DNA from: Sodalis ligni
Lineage (GTDB): Bacteria > Pseudomonadota > Gammaproteobacteria > Enterobacterales > Enterobacteriaceae
DNA length: 64,000 nucleotides
Assembly (NCBI RefSeq): GCF_016865525.2
Contig: NZ_CP075169.1
Coordinates: 3,348,337 to 3,412,336 of the forward strand
Direction of reading: 5' to 3'
Part shown: positions 51,012 to 61,211 of the stretch, piece after piece
Layout: each line of letters starts with the position of its first letter
Position numbering within the stretch: the stretch's first letter is position 1
Notes under the pieces: generated by a model
The model's input: the letters and a program-made list of their open reading frames with translations, nothing else
The model's database searches: none
Told to the model about the DNA's origin: nothing
Made by a program: the position numbers and the translations under genes

Positions 51012-51029
51012 CAGCAGAAAATAAATTTA

Positions 51030-51042
51030 GTCATAATATGAC
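51030..51042. promoter_or_regulatory. Candidate operator of the marR-type gene
   Basis: gtcata-a-tatgac is a perfect dyad with 6-bp arms, centred 25 bp upstream of the regulator's start codon. MarR-family proteins usually bind such AT-rich dyads in their own promoter. Confidence 0.45.
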
Positions 51043-51120
51043 AAAAATTAACACATTTTCACCGGCATGACCATTGGCCAGTGGGTACATACCATACAGA
51101 GCCCCCCGGTCCGCAACGAC

Positions 51121-52407
51121 TCAAGCCATGGTAGGCTCGACGCCGGGCCGGAAACCTTCGATGTAACGCGCGACGGAGAGATCGTCGAAGGGAATATCGG
51201 GCGTCCGGCCACTGATGATATCCGCCAGCAAACGCCCCGAACCGCAGGCCATGGTCCAGCCGAGAGTGCCGTGGCCGGTGTTCAGGTAAAGATTAGCGAA
51301 CGGGGTTTTGCCGACAATCGGCGTTCCGTCGGGGGTCATCGGCCGCAATCCGGTCCAAAAGGTCGCCTGCTGTATATGTCCGCCGCCGGGGAACAAATCC
51401 CGCACCACCATTTCCAGCGTATCCCGCCGCGCCTTGGCCAACTCGGTGTTGAACCCGACTATCTCCGCCATGCCTCCCACCCGGATCCGCTTATCGAAAC
51501 GGGTAATGGCGATTTTATAGCTCTCATCCAAGACCGTAGACACCGGAGCGGCCCGTTCATCCGCCAGGGGAATGGTCAGGGAATAGCCTTTCAGGGGATA
51601 AACGGGAATAGACAGGATATGGCGCAGCATGGCGGTGGAGTATGAACCCAGCGCCATGACATAGGCATCCCCCTGCATTACCTCGCTGCCGCACTTGACG
51701 CCGGTTATCCTGCCGCCGGAGCTAAGCAGGCCGGTAATATCGCAGCCGTAGCGGAATTCCACACCCAGATCCGCCGCCATTTTTGCCAGGCGCTGCGTGA
51801 ACAACTGACAATCGCCGGTTTCATCATTGGGCAGCCGCAGGCCGCCGGTCAGCTTATGCGCTACGCCGGCCAAGGCGGGTTCAACGGCGGCCAACTGCCG
51901 GGATTCCAACAATTCGAACGGTACCCCTTCGTCGCGCAGCACCGCGATATCCTTGGCAGCACTGGCAAATTGCTGTTCGGTACGAAAAATTTGCAGCGTT
52001 CCGCCCTGGCGGCCTTCGTATTGGATGCCGGTGTCGGTGCGCAGGGCTTTCAGGCAATCGCGGCTGTATTCCGCCAAGCGCACCATCCGGCTTTTATTAA
52101 TATAATAATGGCGGCTATCGCAGTTGCGCAGCATTTGCCACATCCAGTGGAGCTGATGATTGGTGCCGTTAAGGCGGATGGCCAGGGGAGCATGGCGCTG
52201 GAACATCCATTTTATCGCCTTCAACGGTACACCGGGCGCGGCCCAGGGCGCGGCATAACCGGGAGAAATCTGGCCGGCGTTGCCGGCGCTGGTTTCCAGC
52301 GCCGAACCGGGCTGTCTTTCAAGCACCATAACGTCATGCCCCGCACGGGCAAGATACCAGGCGCTGGCGACGCCGATCACACCGCTTCCTAAAATGATAA
52401 CCCGCAT
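51121..52407 (-). CDS. dadA: D-amino acid dehydrogenase, small subunit
   Basis: A membrane-associated FAD enzyme that oxidises D-alanine to pyruvate, feeding electrons to quinone. 428 residues. FAD motif: [30 protein letters not shown] at the N-terminus. The [24 protein letters not shown] block and the C-terminal [16 protein letters not shown] are family signatures. The ATG at 52407 matches E. coli MRVVILGSG. The usual downstream dadX (alanine racemase) is missing, so D-alanine for catabolism must come from elsewhere. Confidence 0.95.
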   Translation of the reverse strand: MRVIILGSGVIGVASAWYLARAGHDVMVLERQPGSALETSAGNAGQISPGYAAPWAAPGVPLKAIKWMFQRHAPLAIRLNGTNHQLHWMWQMLRNCDSRHYYINKSRMVRLAEYSRDCLKALRTDTGIQYEGRQGGTLQIFRTEQQFASAAKDIAVLRDEGVPFELLESRQLAAVEPALAGVAHKLTGGLRLPNDETGDCQLFTQRLAKMAADLGVEFRYGCDITGLLSSGGRITGVKCGSEVMQGDAYVMALGSYSTAMLRHILSIPVYPLKGYSLTIPLADERAAPVSTVLDESYKIAITRFDKRIRVGGMAEIVGFNTELAKARRDTLEMVVRDLFPGGGHIQQATFWTGLRPMTPDGTPIVGKTPFANLYLNTGHGTLGWTMACGSGRLLADIISGRTPDIPFDDLSVARYIEGFRPGVEPTMA

Positions 52408-52720
52408 TGTCAAGTGTCCCTTTTCGAATTCAACAGCAGAAGAGTCGCAATAGAAAGATAAGCCCCGGTCCAGGCCGCGTCCCGCAGGCCGTCAAAACCA
52501 TGCGCTGGTTCACAATTCATTAGATACTCAGCGGCAATGCCATTTCAAGGACTAAATCGGGATATTCAATACCGTCCGGTTGTGCTCTGAAATGCATACA
52601 AAAAAATCGCAATTATTTTCATGCTAATACTGTGTCGGGCGCCGCGTAAATTTCATCTTGCACTAGGATTAATAATAAGCCAGCATGATGATGTACTGTC
52701 TGTAACGATGAGGTGCGCTG
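52408..52720. other. dadA-ycgB divergent promoter region
   Basis: A 313-bp region with no gene. No clear Lrp or CRP site could be assigned by eye; a weak CRP-like half-site (tgtgc) lies at about 52581. Confidence 0.4.
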
Positions 52721-54256
52721 ATGACGATTTCCATTGATGAACGTTTAAAGGATTCCACTTGTCTTAGCGATGGACCCGACTGGACATTTGAGCTATTACA
52801 GGAGTATTTGGACGAGATTGACCGGGTGGCTAAACTCTATCGGCTGGATACGTATCCACATCAGATAGAAGTCATTACCTCGGAACAAATGATGGATGCT
52901 TACTCCAGTGTCGGTATGCCGATTAATTATACCCATTGGTCATTCGGCAAGAAATTTATCGAAACGGAACAACGTTACAAACAGGGTCAGCAAGGGCTGG
53001 CATATGAAATTGTCATTAATTCCAACCCCTGCATCGCCTATTTGATGGAAGAAAATACCATGACCATGCAGGCGCTGGTGATTGCCCATGCCTGTTACGG
53101 CCATAATTCCTTCTTTAAAAATAATTATTTGTTTCGCAGCTGGACCGACGCCAGTTCCATTGTGGATTACCTGATTTTCGCCCGTAATTACATCACTAAA
53201 TGTGAAGAGCGATACGGCGTCGAACAGGTGGAACAGCTGCTGGATTCCTGCCATGCCTTAATGAACCACGGCGTGGATCGTTACAAACGGCCGCAGAAAA
53301 TTTCCCTGGAGGAAGAGAAATCCCGGCAGAAAAGCCGAGAAGCCTATTTGCAAAGCCAGGTCAACGATCTTTGGCGTACCCTGCCCCGCCGGGATAAAGA
53401 GGAATCTCCCGCCGAAGCCAGCCGCTATCCCCATGAGCCGCAGGAAAACCTGCTGTATTTCATGGAGAAAAACGCCCCCTTGCTGGAACCTTGGCAGCGG
53501 GAAATTTTGCGTATCGTCCGTAAAGTCAGCCAATACTTTTATCCGCAAAAACAGACCCAGGTCATGAATGAGGGTTGGGCCACATTCTGGCACTACACCA
53601 TTCTCAACCATCTCTACGATGAGAAAAAGGTGACCGACCGGTTCATGTTGGAATTCCTTCACAGCCACACCAACGTGGTGTATCAACCGCCGTACAACAG
53701 TCCCTATTACAGCGGCATCAACCCGTACGCACTGGGATTTGCCATGTTCCAGGACATCAAGCGTATCTGCCAGTCGCCGACGGAAGAAGATCGCCATTGG
53801 TTCCCGGATATCGCCGGCAGCGACTGGCTGGAAACCCTGCATTTCGCCATGCATAACTTCAAGGATGAAAGTTTTATCAGCCAATTCCTGTCGCCGAAAA
53901 TCATGCGGGATTTCCGTCTGTTTACCGTGTTGGACGACGATCATAACAATTACCTGGAAATTGCCGCCATCCACAATGAAGACGGCTACCGGGCGGTACG
54001 GCAGGAACTCTCTTCCCAGTACAATTTAAGCAATCTCGAACCGGATATTCAGGTCTGGAATGTGGATTTGCGCGGCGACCGCTCGCTGACTCTGCGCTAT
54101 ACGCCGCAAAATCGCGCGCCGTTAGCAAAAAACCGTCGCGAAGTGATGAAGCATATTCATCGGCTGTGGAGTTTTGATGTGTATATGGAACAGCTTAATG
54201 AAGACGGAAATGTGGAATTGATTGAGCGTTGTCCCGCGCGCAACTTACCCTTGTGA
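52721..54256 (+). CDS. ycgB: SpoVR-family protein YcgB
   Basis: A 511-residue cytosolic protein of the SpoVR family (510 in E. coli). RpoS-dependent in E. coli and functionally linked with YeaG and YeaH, both present in this window. Blocks seen: YPHQIEVITSEQMMDAYSSVGMPINYTHWSFGKKF, HACYGHNSFFKNNYLF, QVMNEGWATFWHYTILN and the C-terminal RYTPQNRAPL. The ATG is followed by T-I-S-I-D-E-R. Intact; no catalytic mechanism is established. Confidence 0.95.
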   Translation: MTISIDERLKDSTCLSDGPDWTFELLQEYLDEIDRVAKLYRLDTYPHQIEVITSEQMMDAYSSVGMPINYTHWSFGKKFIETEQRYKQGQQGLAYEIVINSNPCIAYLMEENTMTMQALVIAHACYGHNSFFKNNYLFRSWTDASSIVDYLIFARNYITKCEERYGVEQVEQLLDSCHALMNHGVDRYKRPQKISLEEEKSRQKSREAYLQSQVNDLWRTLPRRDKEESPAEASRYPHEPQENLLYFMEKNAPLLEPWQREILRIVRKVSQYFYPQKQTQVMNEGWATFWHYTILNHLYDEKKVTDRFMLEFLHSHTNVVYQPPYNSPYYSGINPYALGFAMFQDIKRICQSPTEEDRHWFPDIAGSDWLETLHFAMHNFKDESFISQFLSPKIMRDFRLFTVLDDDHNNYLEIAAIHNEDGYRAVRQELSSQYNLSNLEPDIQVWNVDLRGDRSLTLRYTPQNRAPLAKNRREVMKHIHRLWSFDVYMEQLNEDGNVELIERCPARNLPL

Positions 54257-54328
54257 TATCTTATCCCCTACAGAAACCCGGTGAAGGTCGGTCACGGCCT
54301 TCACACCCTTCTTCGGAATGATGCCGGC

Positions 54329-55048
54329 TCAGCGTCCGGCTTCGGCGATATCATGGGGTATGGAGGACTGCATGCTGTTCCAGATGGCCCCGCTCTCATT
54401 GCCGTAATGACGCACCAGATCAATAACCTGATCATATAATCCTTCCCGGCACAGGGCGGAAAGACGGGTGTAAAAATTGCGAGCCAGCTCGCGGGCCTGG
54501 GGATTGGAAAAATAATAGCGCCCTACCCGCAGGTATAACCCCCTCAGTCCGTTGAAAATCAGGCCGTATATAGGATTGCCGGAGGCAAAAGCCAATTCAT
54601 GAAAAATGCGGTAATCCATTTCGGTGAAGGCATCGGCCTGATCTTCCAGATTTGCCGCCTGCGCCAGAACAAGCTGCGCTTTATCGGGATAAAACCGTAT
54701 CGCCATGCGAATGAATATCGAGGCGATATTGGTGCGTACCGACAATAAATTATCAATGAGCTGCGGAACGCTGTCATGATCGAGGCGGGCCAGCGTCTCG
54801 AGAATATTCAGGCCCGAGGTTTCCCAGACGTTGTTTACCCGGGTCGGTTTACCATGCTGAATGGTCAGCCAACCGTCCCGGGCCAGCCGTTGCAGCACTT
54901 CCCGCAAAGTGGTCCGCGTAACGCCAATCACATCTGAAAGTTCTCGTTCCGCGGGCAGGATGGATCCCGGCGGGAAACGATTATTCCATATGCTTTCAAT
55001 AAGATACTCTTCCGCGAAACCGGCGGGACTTTGCGCCTTGATAACCAT
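54329..55048 (-). CDS. fadR: Fatty acid metabolism regulator FadR
   Basis: A GntR-type regulator that represses fad (degradation) genes and activates fabA/fabB; long-chain acyl-CoA releases it from DNA. 239 residues, exactly the E. coli length. The N-terminal winged helix includes [47 protein letters not shown]. The C-terminal acyl-CoA domain follows. In E. coli nhaB is divergent from fadR; here nhaB is absent and dsbB comes next. Confidence 0.96.
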   Translation of the reverse strand: MVIKAQSPAGFAEEYLIESIWNNRFPPGSILPAERELSDVIGVTRTTLREVLQRLARDGWLTIQHGKPTRVNNVWETSGLNILETLARLDHDSVPQLIDNLLSVRTNIASIFIRMAIRFYPDKAQLVLAQAANLEDQADAFTEMDYRIFHELAFASGNPIYGLIFNGLRGLYLRVGRYYFSNPQARELARNFYTRLSALCREGLYDQVIDLVRHYGNESGAIWNSMQSSIPHDIAEAGR

Positions 55049-55419
55049 AATAGTATGTTCCGTGCAGCATGCGTAAGTAAGCTAAAACGGGCTAATCATA
55101 GCAGATAGCGTCAAGCTGATATAGGGAGATGAAGGGACTTAAGGTAAAACCTTGTCGGTGATGGCAATAACGAGGCATATTTGTCACCTTATGATTAATT
55201 TTGATAATGTTTTCTTTAAACATAATACCTGTATCAGCTTCAGATTACGTTAAGAGACCTCGCAAAATATCACTTAAGATGAATTCTTAATGACAAGAGT
55301 TTCAATGAAAACGAAACAAGCTGGAGAACGAATCGTACTTTACTTAAAAAAGAGGCTGGCATCTGTCATTAATTGATTTAAACTGCGTGTTTACAAGCAA
55401 CTGGCCTGGATAATAATAT
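55049..55419. other. fadR-dsbB divergent promoter region
   Basis: 371 bp without a gene. No trace of nhaB, which lies here in E. coli, could be recognised. AT-rich with ordinary promoter-like composition. Confidence 0.45.
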
Positions 55420-55950
55420 ATGTTGCAATTTCTCAACCGCTGCTCGCGAGGTCGTGGCGCCTGGATATTGATGGTGCTTACTGCCCTGGCGTTGGAGCTG
55501 GTGGCGCTTTATTTTCAGCATGTGATGTTATTAAAACCCTGTGTGTTATGCATTTATCAAAGGGTTGCTCTTTATGGCGTCATGGGGGCGGGGATCATCG
55601 GCGCCATAGCGCCGGCCACGCCGTTACGCTACGGTGCATTGATTATCTGGTTGTACAGCGCTTGGGAAGGCTTGAAACTGGCTATGAAGCATACTGATAT
55701 CCAGTTGAACCCCTCACCGTTCGTCACCTGCGATTTTTTTGTCAGTTTTCCCTCGTGGCTGCCCCTGGACAAATGGCTGCCGTCGATTTTCAGCGCCACG
55801 GGCGATTGCGCCGTCCGCCAATGGCATTTCATGTCGCTGGAAATGCCGCAATGGATGATCGTGATCTTCGGCGCCTATTTGCTGGTAGGCATCCTGGTGC
55901 TGATTGCTCAATTTTTCCGCCCGAAAAAACGCGACCTGTTCAACCGTTAA
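55420..55950 (+). CDS. dsbB: Disulfide bond formation protein B
   Basis: An inner-membrane protein that reoxidises periplasmic DsbA and passes electrons to quinone. 176 residues with four membrane helices. The first redox pair is in CVLCIYQR (~41-44). The second pair lies in the periplasmic loop: [14 protein letters not shown] and TGDCAVRQW (~104 and 130). All four cysteines and the quinone-site Arg (QRVALYG) are present. Confidence 0.96.
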   Translation: MLQFLNRCSRGRGAWILMVLTALALELVALYFQHVMLLKPCVLCIYQRVALYGVMGAGIIGAIAPATPLRYGALIIWLYSAWEGLKLAMKHTDIQLNPSPFVTCDFFVSFPSWLPLDKWLPSIFSATGDCAVRQWHFMSLEMPQWMIVIFGAYLLVGILVLIAQFFRPKKRDLFNR

Positions 55951-56155
55951 AGGCTAAAGGACCCGCAGGGGCCCTTTCTCCCGAGGCCGCGTAAAGCTTT
56001 TCCGGGTTATCGAGCCGGCATGTGGCCTGTAATACCCGTAATAAATGAAAAGTGAAATCGCCGTTAAAACCCCGATTTCACTTTGATCCCCCCTCCTCTT
56101 CCCGCTACCCTCCGTTTTAAGTTCGCTCAACATCACCGTCGACGGGGAGTTTTGC

Positions 56156-57246
56156 ATGCCTGCCTCTGCCAAAAAAATCCAATGGATTAATTCTCTGAAA
56201 GGCGTCTGCATTTTGTTGGTGGTATTAAACCATATCATTACCACCAGCTATATCCCGTCGCTATCGGTGATCAACCAGCACCAGTTCATTACCAAAGTCT
56301 GGGTAGGGATTAACCATTATCTGGTACCTCTGCGCATGCCGGCCTTTTCTTTATTTCCGGTCTGCTGGCCGCGGACGGCGTTCTCGTACGCTCCTGGAAT
56401 GAGGTATTGACAAAAAAAGCGGTTAACCTGTTTTATCTCTATCTGTTGTGGCGTCTTGTACAGTGGCTGTGCGTGAGTTTAATCAACCGCGACCTGGCCT
56501 TTGACGACTGGCGGCTGATGGCGCACAACGCCGCCTATGCAAGTTCCGCGGGCCAATTCATACTGTACGTAGCGGCAGCCATGTCCAGTCCCTGGTATCT
56601 GTATGCCTTGGCGCTCTATTTTGTCATCTGCAAACTGTGGCGGAATCACTGGGTCTTACTGCTTGGGCTGGGGGCAGTGCTGAATTACGCCTGCGTTTTG
56701 GGCCTGGTTCCCTGGTGGGGTCCGGCAAGCGTGGCGCAAAACGGCATATTCTTCTTTACCGGCTGTTTTCTGGGTTCGCGTATCGTGGCCTTGCTGGCGG
56801 ACAGGCGATCCCGCCTGACGCTGCTGGCGGCGCTTACCGGATTGGCGCTTTTCCATTGGATGCTGACGATGGATAAGAGCCTGTTTACCAGCGCGCTGGC
56901 GGTCTGCGTCGCCATATTATGCTGTCAGTGGGTGAACCGCCATTGGCTGTGGCACAGCGGACCGTTGCAGGCCCTTAACTGGATAGGTAAAAATACGCTG
57001 CAGATTTATGTACTGCATAAATTGCTCACCGAACTGATGGCCGTGCCGGCGCTGGGAGCGCTGGTGCGCTATCACGCCTTCGATAATAAGCTGTTCTCCC
57101 AGCTGTGGCTGGCATTTTACCCATTGGCGGTCACGGCCTTATGCGCGGCGGGAGCAATTGCAATCTGGTGGGCCCTGAATCGCGGCGTCGGCCGCGTCCT
57201 GTTCCAGTACCCGTCGCTGGTTCGCACTGAAAAGGCGCTGGTTTGA
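56156..57246 (+). pseudogene. Acyltransferase-3 family membrane protein, frameshifted
   Basis: A predicted membrane O-acyltransferase that would acetylate a surface sugar. The start MPASAKKIQWINSLKGVCILLVVLNHIITTSYIP has the family's D/N-x-LKG-x-x-I-L-L-V-V-x-x-H signature with the catalytic His. The frame breaks at about 56347 (cttttctttat needs one more T to read AFFFISGLLAADGVLVRSW). The rest (LTKKAVNLFYLYLLWRLVQW...WIGKNTLQIYVLHKLL) is continuous to 57246. About 363 residues and ~10 helices when rebuilt. No polysaccharide cluster is adjacent. Confidence 0.8.
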
Positions 57247-57259
57247 GAGGCTTTTTCAA

Positions 57260-57610
57260 TCATTCACCCCGGGATGATTGATTTGTTTTGCCGGAACCTT
57301 CCCCACCATGAAACCGCCCGAACAACCGTGCGGATATGATCGCCATCAATAACGCTCCGAGGCCGGCCGTGCCGGCGTCCCCCGTAACGCGTAGATCGAA
57401 ATCGCCAACCCGATAGATGAGAAGGTAACCCAGCGCGATGTTGACTGCTCCCCACAGCACATTCACGGTTGATGAAGACAGCCCTTGGCCCGGCGGCGAG
57501 GCAAACGGACTTTGGAAAGACCGCCCCATCATGCCGCTGACAAGGTGTGGAATGGCATTGGAAACAAACATGCCGCCAAAAAAATAGGAAAAATATTGAT
57601 GCCAGGGCAT
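57260..57610 (-). CDS. Small conserved membrane protein
   Basis: A 116-residue protein with three hydrophobic stretches (YFSYFFGGMFVSNAIPHLVSG, VNVLWGAVNIALGYLLIY, GTAGLGALLMAIISARLFG). The start is the ATG at 57610, with a ggag ribosome site; upstream codons in frame lack homology. The central motif F-x-S/T-P-F-A-S-P-P-G-Q-G-L-S-S-S-T-V-N-V-L-W-G recurs in a family of uncharacterised bacterial membrane proteins (from memory). Function unknown. A strong repeat-type operator lies 135-167 bp upstream. Confidence 0.7.
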   Translation of the reverse strand: MPWHQYFSYFFGGMFVSNAIPHLVSGMMGRSFQSPFASPPGQGLSSSTVNVLWGAVNIALGYLLIYRVGDFDLRVTGDAGTAGLGALLMAIISARLFGRFHGGEGSGKTNQSSRGE

Positions 57611-58109
57611 GAGCAATTCTCCAATGATACGACAATGGATGACGCAACAAGCGGCCAAGTGTATGGTCTGGCTGCCCATCGCGCGACCGCCTATCCGCCA
57701 CGACTGAAAGCGGCAAGCATAAGTGTCGAGGTTGTCACTAACCCGCTAAACTTGCAAGTTAAACTTACAAGTTTAGCTGCTCATATAGGCCATCTGTTAT
57801 TAAAGAATTGCTTGATATTCTCCACTGCCGGATCTTAAACATGCTGTGATAGCGCTTTGATTAGATAGCCAATAAATAATCCAATTCTAAAATTCCATTT
57901 CAATCCGTAATACTTTTAAATTTACTCACTGCCGATAAGTTATCATTTATTCGCCCATTCTGTTTAACCTTTTTTTAGGCTCCCTGTGGTTAATTACTTA
58001 TTGTATTTTATTTTTTTGAGCATAATCCTGATATTAATATTAATTATTATCTCAAGAATAAATAACATAAACGCCATTTAATTTTTATTAATTAATCTAA
58101 GGAAAGACT
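57611..58109. other. AT-rich intergenic region with an operator-like repeat
   Basis: No gene is seen here. The left part holds the operator-like repeat at 57745-57777. The right part (57840-58109) is very AT-rich, unlike the core genes, and serves as leader for the bacteriocin gene (aaggaaag before its ATG). No LexA box (CTGT-N8-ACAG) was found, so SOS control of the toxin is not evident. Confidence 0.55.
57745..57777. promoter_or_regulatory. Inverted/direct repeat operator
   Basis: gctaaacttg (57745-57754) and caagtttagc (57768-57777) form a perfect 10-bp dyad. Inside it, taaacttgcaagt and taaacttacaagt are adjacent 13-bp direct repeats. Such an arrangement suits two dimers of a helix-turn-helix regulator. 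It lies upstream of the small membrane gene; no regulator gene is beside it. Confidence 0.5.
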
Positions 58110-58617
58110 ATGAATAATAATTTTACAGGCGGGTCAATAAATCATGGCAACGGCTGGACCACCACTCATGATCCGAGAGGAGATATCCGGCATTATACCG
58201 GCGAACAGCGTAGCCCCGCCCCTACACCCTCCATATCGCACAATTTCCAAGGCGGCCATAACACTTCTTATACCGGCAGACACAGGAGCGGCACCGGCGG
58301 CACAAACCGCTATGAGATGCAGCAAAGGCGGCGCGAGCAGCGGGAAAGAGCCGAGGCGGAAGAGGCGCGCCGCAGGCATGAAGCCGAAGAAGCACAGCGC
58401 AGGCATGACGAGGAGGCGCGAATACGGCAGGAGCAAGAGGCGCGTCGCCGGCATGAAGAAGCCATCCGCCAAAAAGAGCATGAGGAATGGATGGCGAAAC
58501 ATCCCCTTGAGGCCGCTGAAAAAGGGGTGCGTGATGCTAATGAAAATCTCAGGCATAAAGAGCACGAAAGGAGTCATGCCGAGCATCAATTACGGGAAAG
58601 CGAGCAAAGCCTAAATA

Positions 58618-59760
58618 ACTGCGCCTATTACCGCTCCACTTTTGTTAGTCCAGGTTTGTTGCCTGGGAAAGGTGATGCGGTTTTCATAAATTGTCTGACA
58701 TTTTTTAGTAACTCCCACATTGTTTTACAGTGATGATTGCGGGTCACCGTTTCGTGTAATGCTAACCATAAGAGCTCTATTTTGTTCACCCATGGCGAGT
58801 AAATCGGCTGATAAATAAGAATAAATTTTGGATTCTTCTTCAACCACTTCAATGTCTTTTTACTTTTGTGAATGATGTAATTATCGACAATAAGGGTGAT
58901 CGTTTTGGCGCTGCGATACGTGCTTTTCAGCTGGCATAGCATATCGATGAACAAGCCTGAGTTTTTACGTGTTCCACTCACGTAATCCACTCTGCCCGTT
59001 CCAGCATGCAGCGCACCTGCAAGGTAATGTTTTTCATTTTTACCCGGCGTAGGGATGCGTTTCTGCTGACCTTTTTTCTGCCAGTCCGCGCCGATTTTTG
59101 GGTTGAGATCGATATCAACTTCATCCTCGTAAAACACGGGATGTTCAGCACTGTTCTTTGCCAATGCCTCATCAATTGCAGCCAGCTTTTCTTCCCTGTG
59201 AGGATCCCGAATATGCAAGGTCGGAGCTGCTCTGCGCCAGACAATGCCGGCTCCTGGCAACCAACGGCGAAGTGAGCCAGGATGCAACGTAGAGTTAAAT
59301 AACTTATTAATTTCAATCGTTAACATCTCGGTACTCCAGCGTGAGCGCAGATAGCCAAAATCTTGCGGGGAGCGCTGAACAAGCAAATTGAGCATTCGCA
59401 GCATGGCGTCGACAGGCCATTTTTTTTGACGGCCCGGTGGCAGACTTTTCAGGCCTTCAATACCAAATAACGTGAACCAATTAATCCAGCGTCCGACGGA
59501 AGAACGGGCGGCACATAGGGTTTTAGCAACGCAAGTCAGCGATTCACCCCGGTGCAACATCAACATGGCGATAAGGCGTCTGGCATGATTCTTATCTGCC
59601 GTTTTCTGGACAATTTTTTGCATCTGGCGTCGTTCATTTCTGGGTATGGGTGCTATGATCGGCATAACTCAGTCCGGTTGGTGATTTGTGATGTTTGGCG
59701 ATTGATCAGATCGCTCAAACCGGATTGAGTTCCCTTCGGTGATCTACTATTAGGCGCAGT
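58618..59760 (-). mobile_element. IS630-family insertion sequence
   Basis: A 1,143-bp element flanked by TA on both sides (58616-58617 and 59761-59762), the hallmark of IS630/Tc1-mariner insertion. Terminal inverted repeats begin actgcgccta at both ends (left end, and reverse complement of the right end). It carries one full-length transposase. The flanking host bases join to ctaaa-TA-tttag, a 12-bp palindrome, which was the target. It disrupts the bacteriocin gene. I saw no other copy in the window. Confidence 0.88.
58628..59665 (-). CDS. IS630-family transposase
   Basis: A 345-residue DDE transposase. N-terminal helix-turn-helix region: MLMLHRGESLTCVAKTLCAARSSVGRWINWF. Catalytic residues: Asp in FYEDEVDIDLNPKIG (~185), Asp in TLIVDNYIIHKSKKT (~265) and Glu in YSPWVNKIELLWLALHE (~303). 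The frame is intact and full-length, so the element may still be mobile. It ends about 10 bp inside the left IS end. Confidence 0.93.
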   Translation of the reverse strand: MPIIAPIPRNERRQMQKIVQKTADKNHARRLIAMLMLHRGESLTCVAKTLCAARSSVGRWINWFTLFGIEGLKSLPPGRQKKWPVDAMLRMLNLLVQRSPQDFGYLRSRWSTEMLTIEINKLFNSTLHPGSLRRWLPGAGIVWRRAAPTLHIRDPHREEKLAAIDEALAKNSAEHPVFYEDEVDIDLNPKIGADWQKKGQQKRIPTPGKNEKHYLAGALHAGTGRVDYVSGTRKNSGLFIDMLCQLKSTYRSAKTITLIVDNYIIHKSKKTLKWLKKNPKFILIYQPIYSPWVNKIELLWLALHETVTRNHHCKTMWELLKNVRQFMKTASPFPGNKPGLTKVER

Positions 59761-61211
59761 TATTTAGCACATCAGCATAACAGATATAACCAAACAAGAG
59801 ATGATTATGAACAAAAGATTGCATACGAAAGACAAAATTGCTTTTTTGGCCCAGTCGCCGGTCCTGATTACTTCCTTAAAATTAAGCGCGATAAAGCATT
59901 ATCTGACATACAGCTTAAAATTAATAGATTACAAGATGAAGTCACCCATCGGAGAGGTCATTTAAATCATTGTAATCAACAGCTCCATGAAGCTCATAAA
60001 AATAGACCCCAGGCCGATAATCACCTTACTCATATAAGAGAAAACATTCGCCGTGACCAAGAAGCCCATGCCGCCCATTTACGGCAGCAGGAAGCAGCCA
60101 GATTGCACGAACAGCGGGAAGCTCAACAAAAAGCCAATGAGGCGGCCGAAGCGCAACGCCGGCTAGCCGAAGCCACAAGGCTTAAAGAACAGCTGGAAGC
60201 ACAAACAAAAGCCGACGACGCCAGGGCAAAAGAGCAAGAGATGGCTCGCCAAAAAGCTGAAGAAACGACGCATATTGTCAAAGACCTGATTGCCACCAGA
60301 AGCGTTGAAAATAACTATTTTGATACCGTCGACAGGCAATTTAGCGCTCTCGATATTTCATCCCAGACGGCGCAACCTGCCGATCAGGATGGCGCAGGCA
60401 AAGCGGGTCAGCCCTCGGTCAAACCGGCAGCCAGTGCTACAACCCCCGGAATTAAAAATAGCGCTTTCAGCTCGAAACAGGTTGAAGACCTGCACAAAGA
60501 GCTTGAGGCCGCAAAAAAAACCGGTGAAGATACCAAGGGGATTTACGAAAAATATGCCGCAAGCAGCCAGCAGAACCGTGAACAGGTAATTGCTGAGGAA
60601 TGCGCCAAAAAACCGTTTTGGACGATTGGCGCCCTTGCGGAAATGGATGGCGGTAATGATATCGCCAAAACCATCAATCGGTTTCCCTTTGTATCCAGCT
60701 TAAACAGCGCAGAGCGGTCCCAGCTTTATAACTTCGTATCGGCTGAGAATGAAGCCACCGCCGCCGCCATTTACCAGGCGATGCCCACTGCGGTGAAAGC
60801 GGCGCTGGGCGCCAAGGAAGTGCTGGATGGCTTAGGCCATGGCGTGCCGGCGGGGGGCAAAGGATCCCCCGCGCTGGGGGTGTTGGATAAGAACAAAAAA
60901 ACCCACCAACCCAATCAAGGCGCGGTCGGCAATATGGGTGAGTTCTTTAAACAAAACGGGTTTGGGGAGAACGCTAAGACGCATTCGCAAAAAACAGGTA
61001 AAATCTATCAGGGACAGACGGTTTATAAGGCCACAACGAATATCAATGAAAACATCAAGAAAGGAGACCAATTTTATTTGGATGGCAAGCATAAAGACCA
61101 TATTGAGGTATTCGATGAAGGCAATAAGATTCGCACCGTCTTGAACTTAGACGGCAGCGTTAATTATGAGAAGTGGAACAGGGCCAAAAAAGAAGGCAGG
61201 ACGTTACCGAA

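Noticed and set aside
57840..58109. LexA/SOS box before the bacteriocin
   Set aside because: Several ctgt half-sites occur but none has a matching acag at the right spacing.
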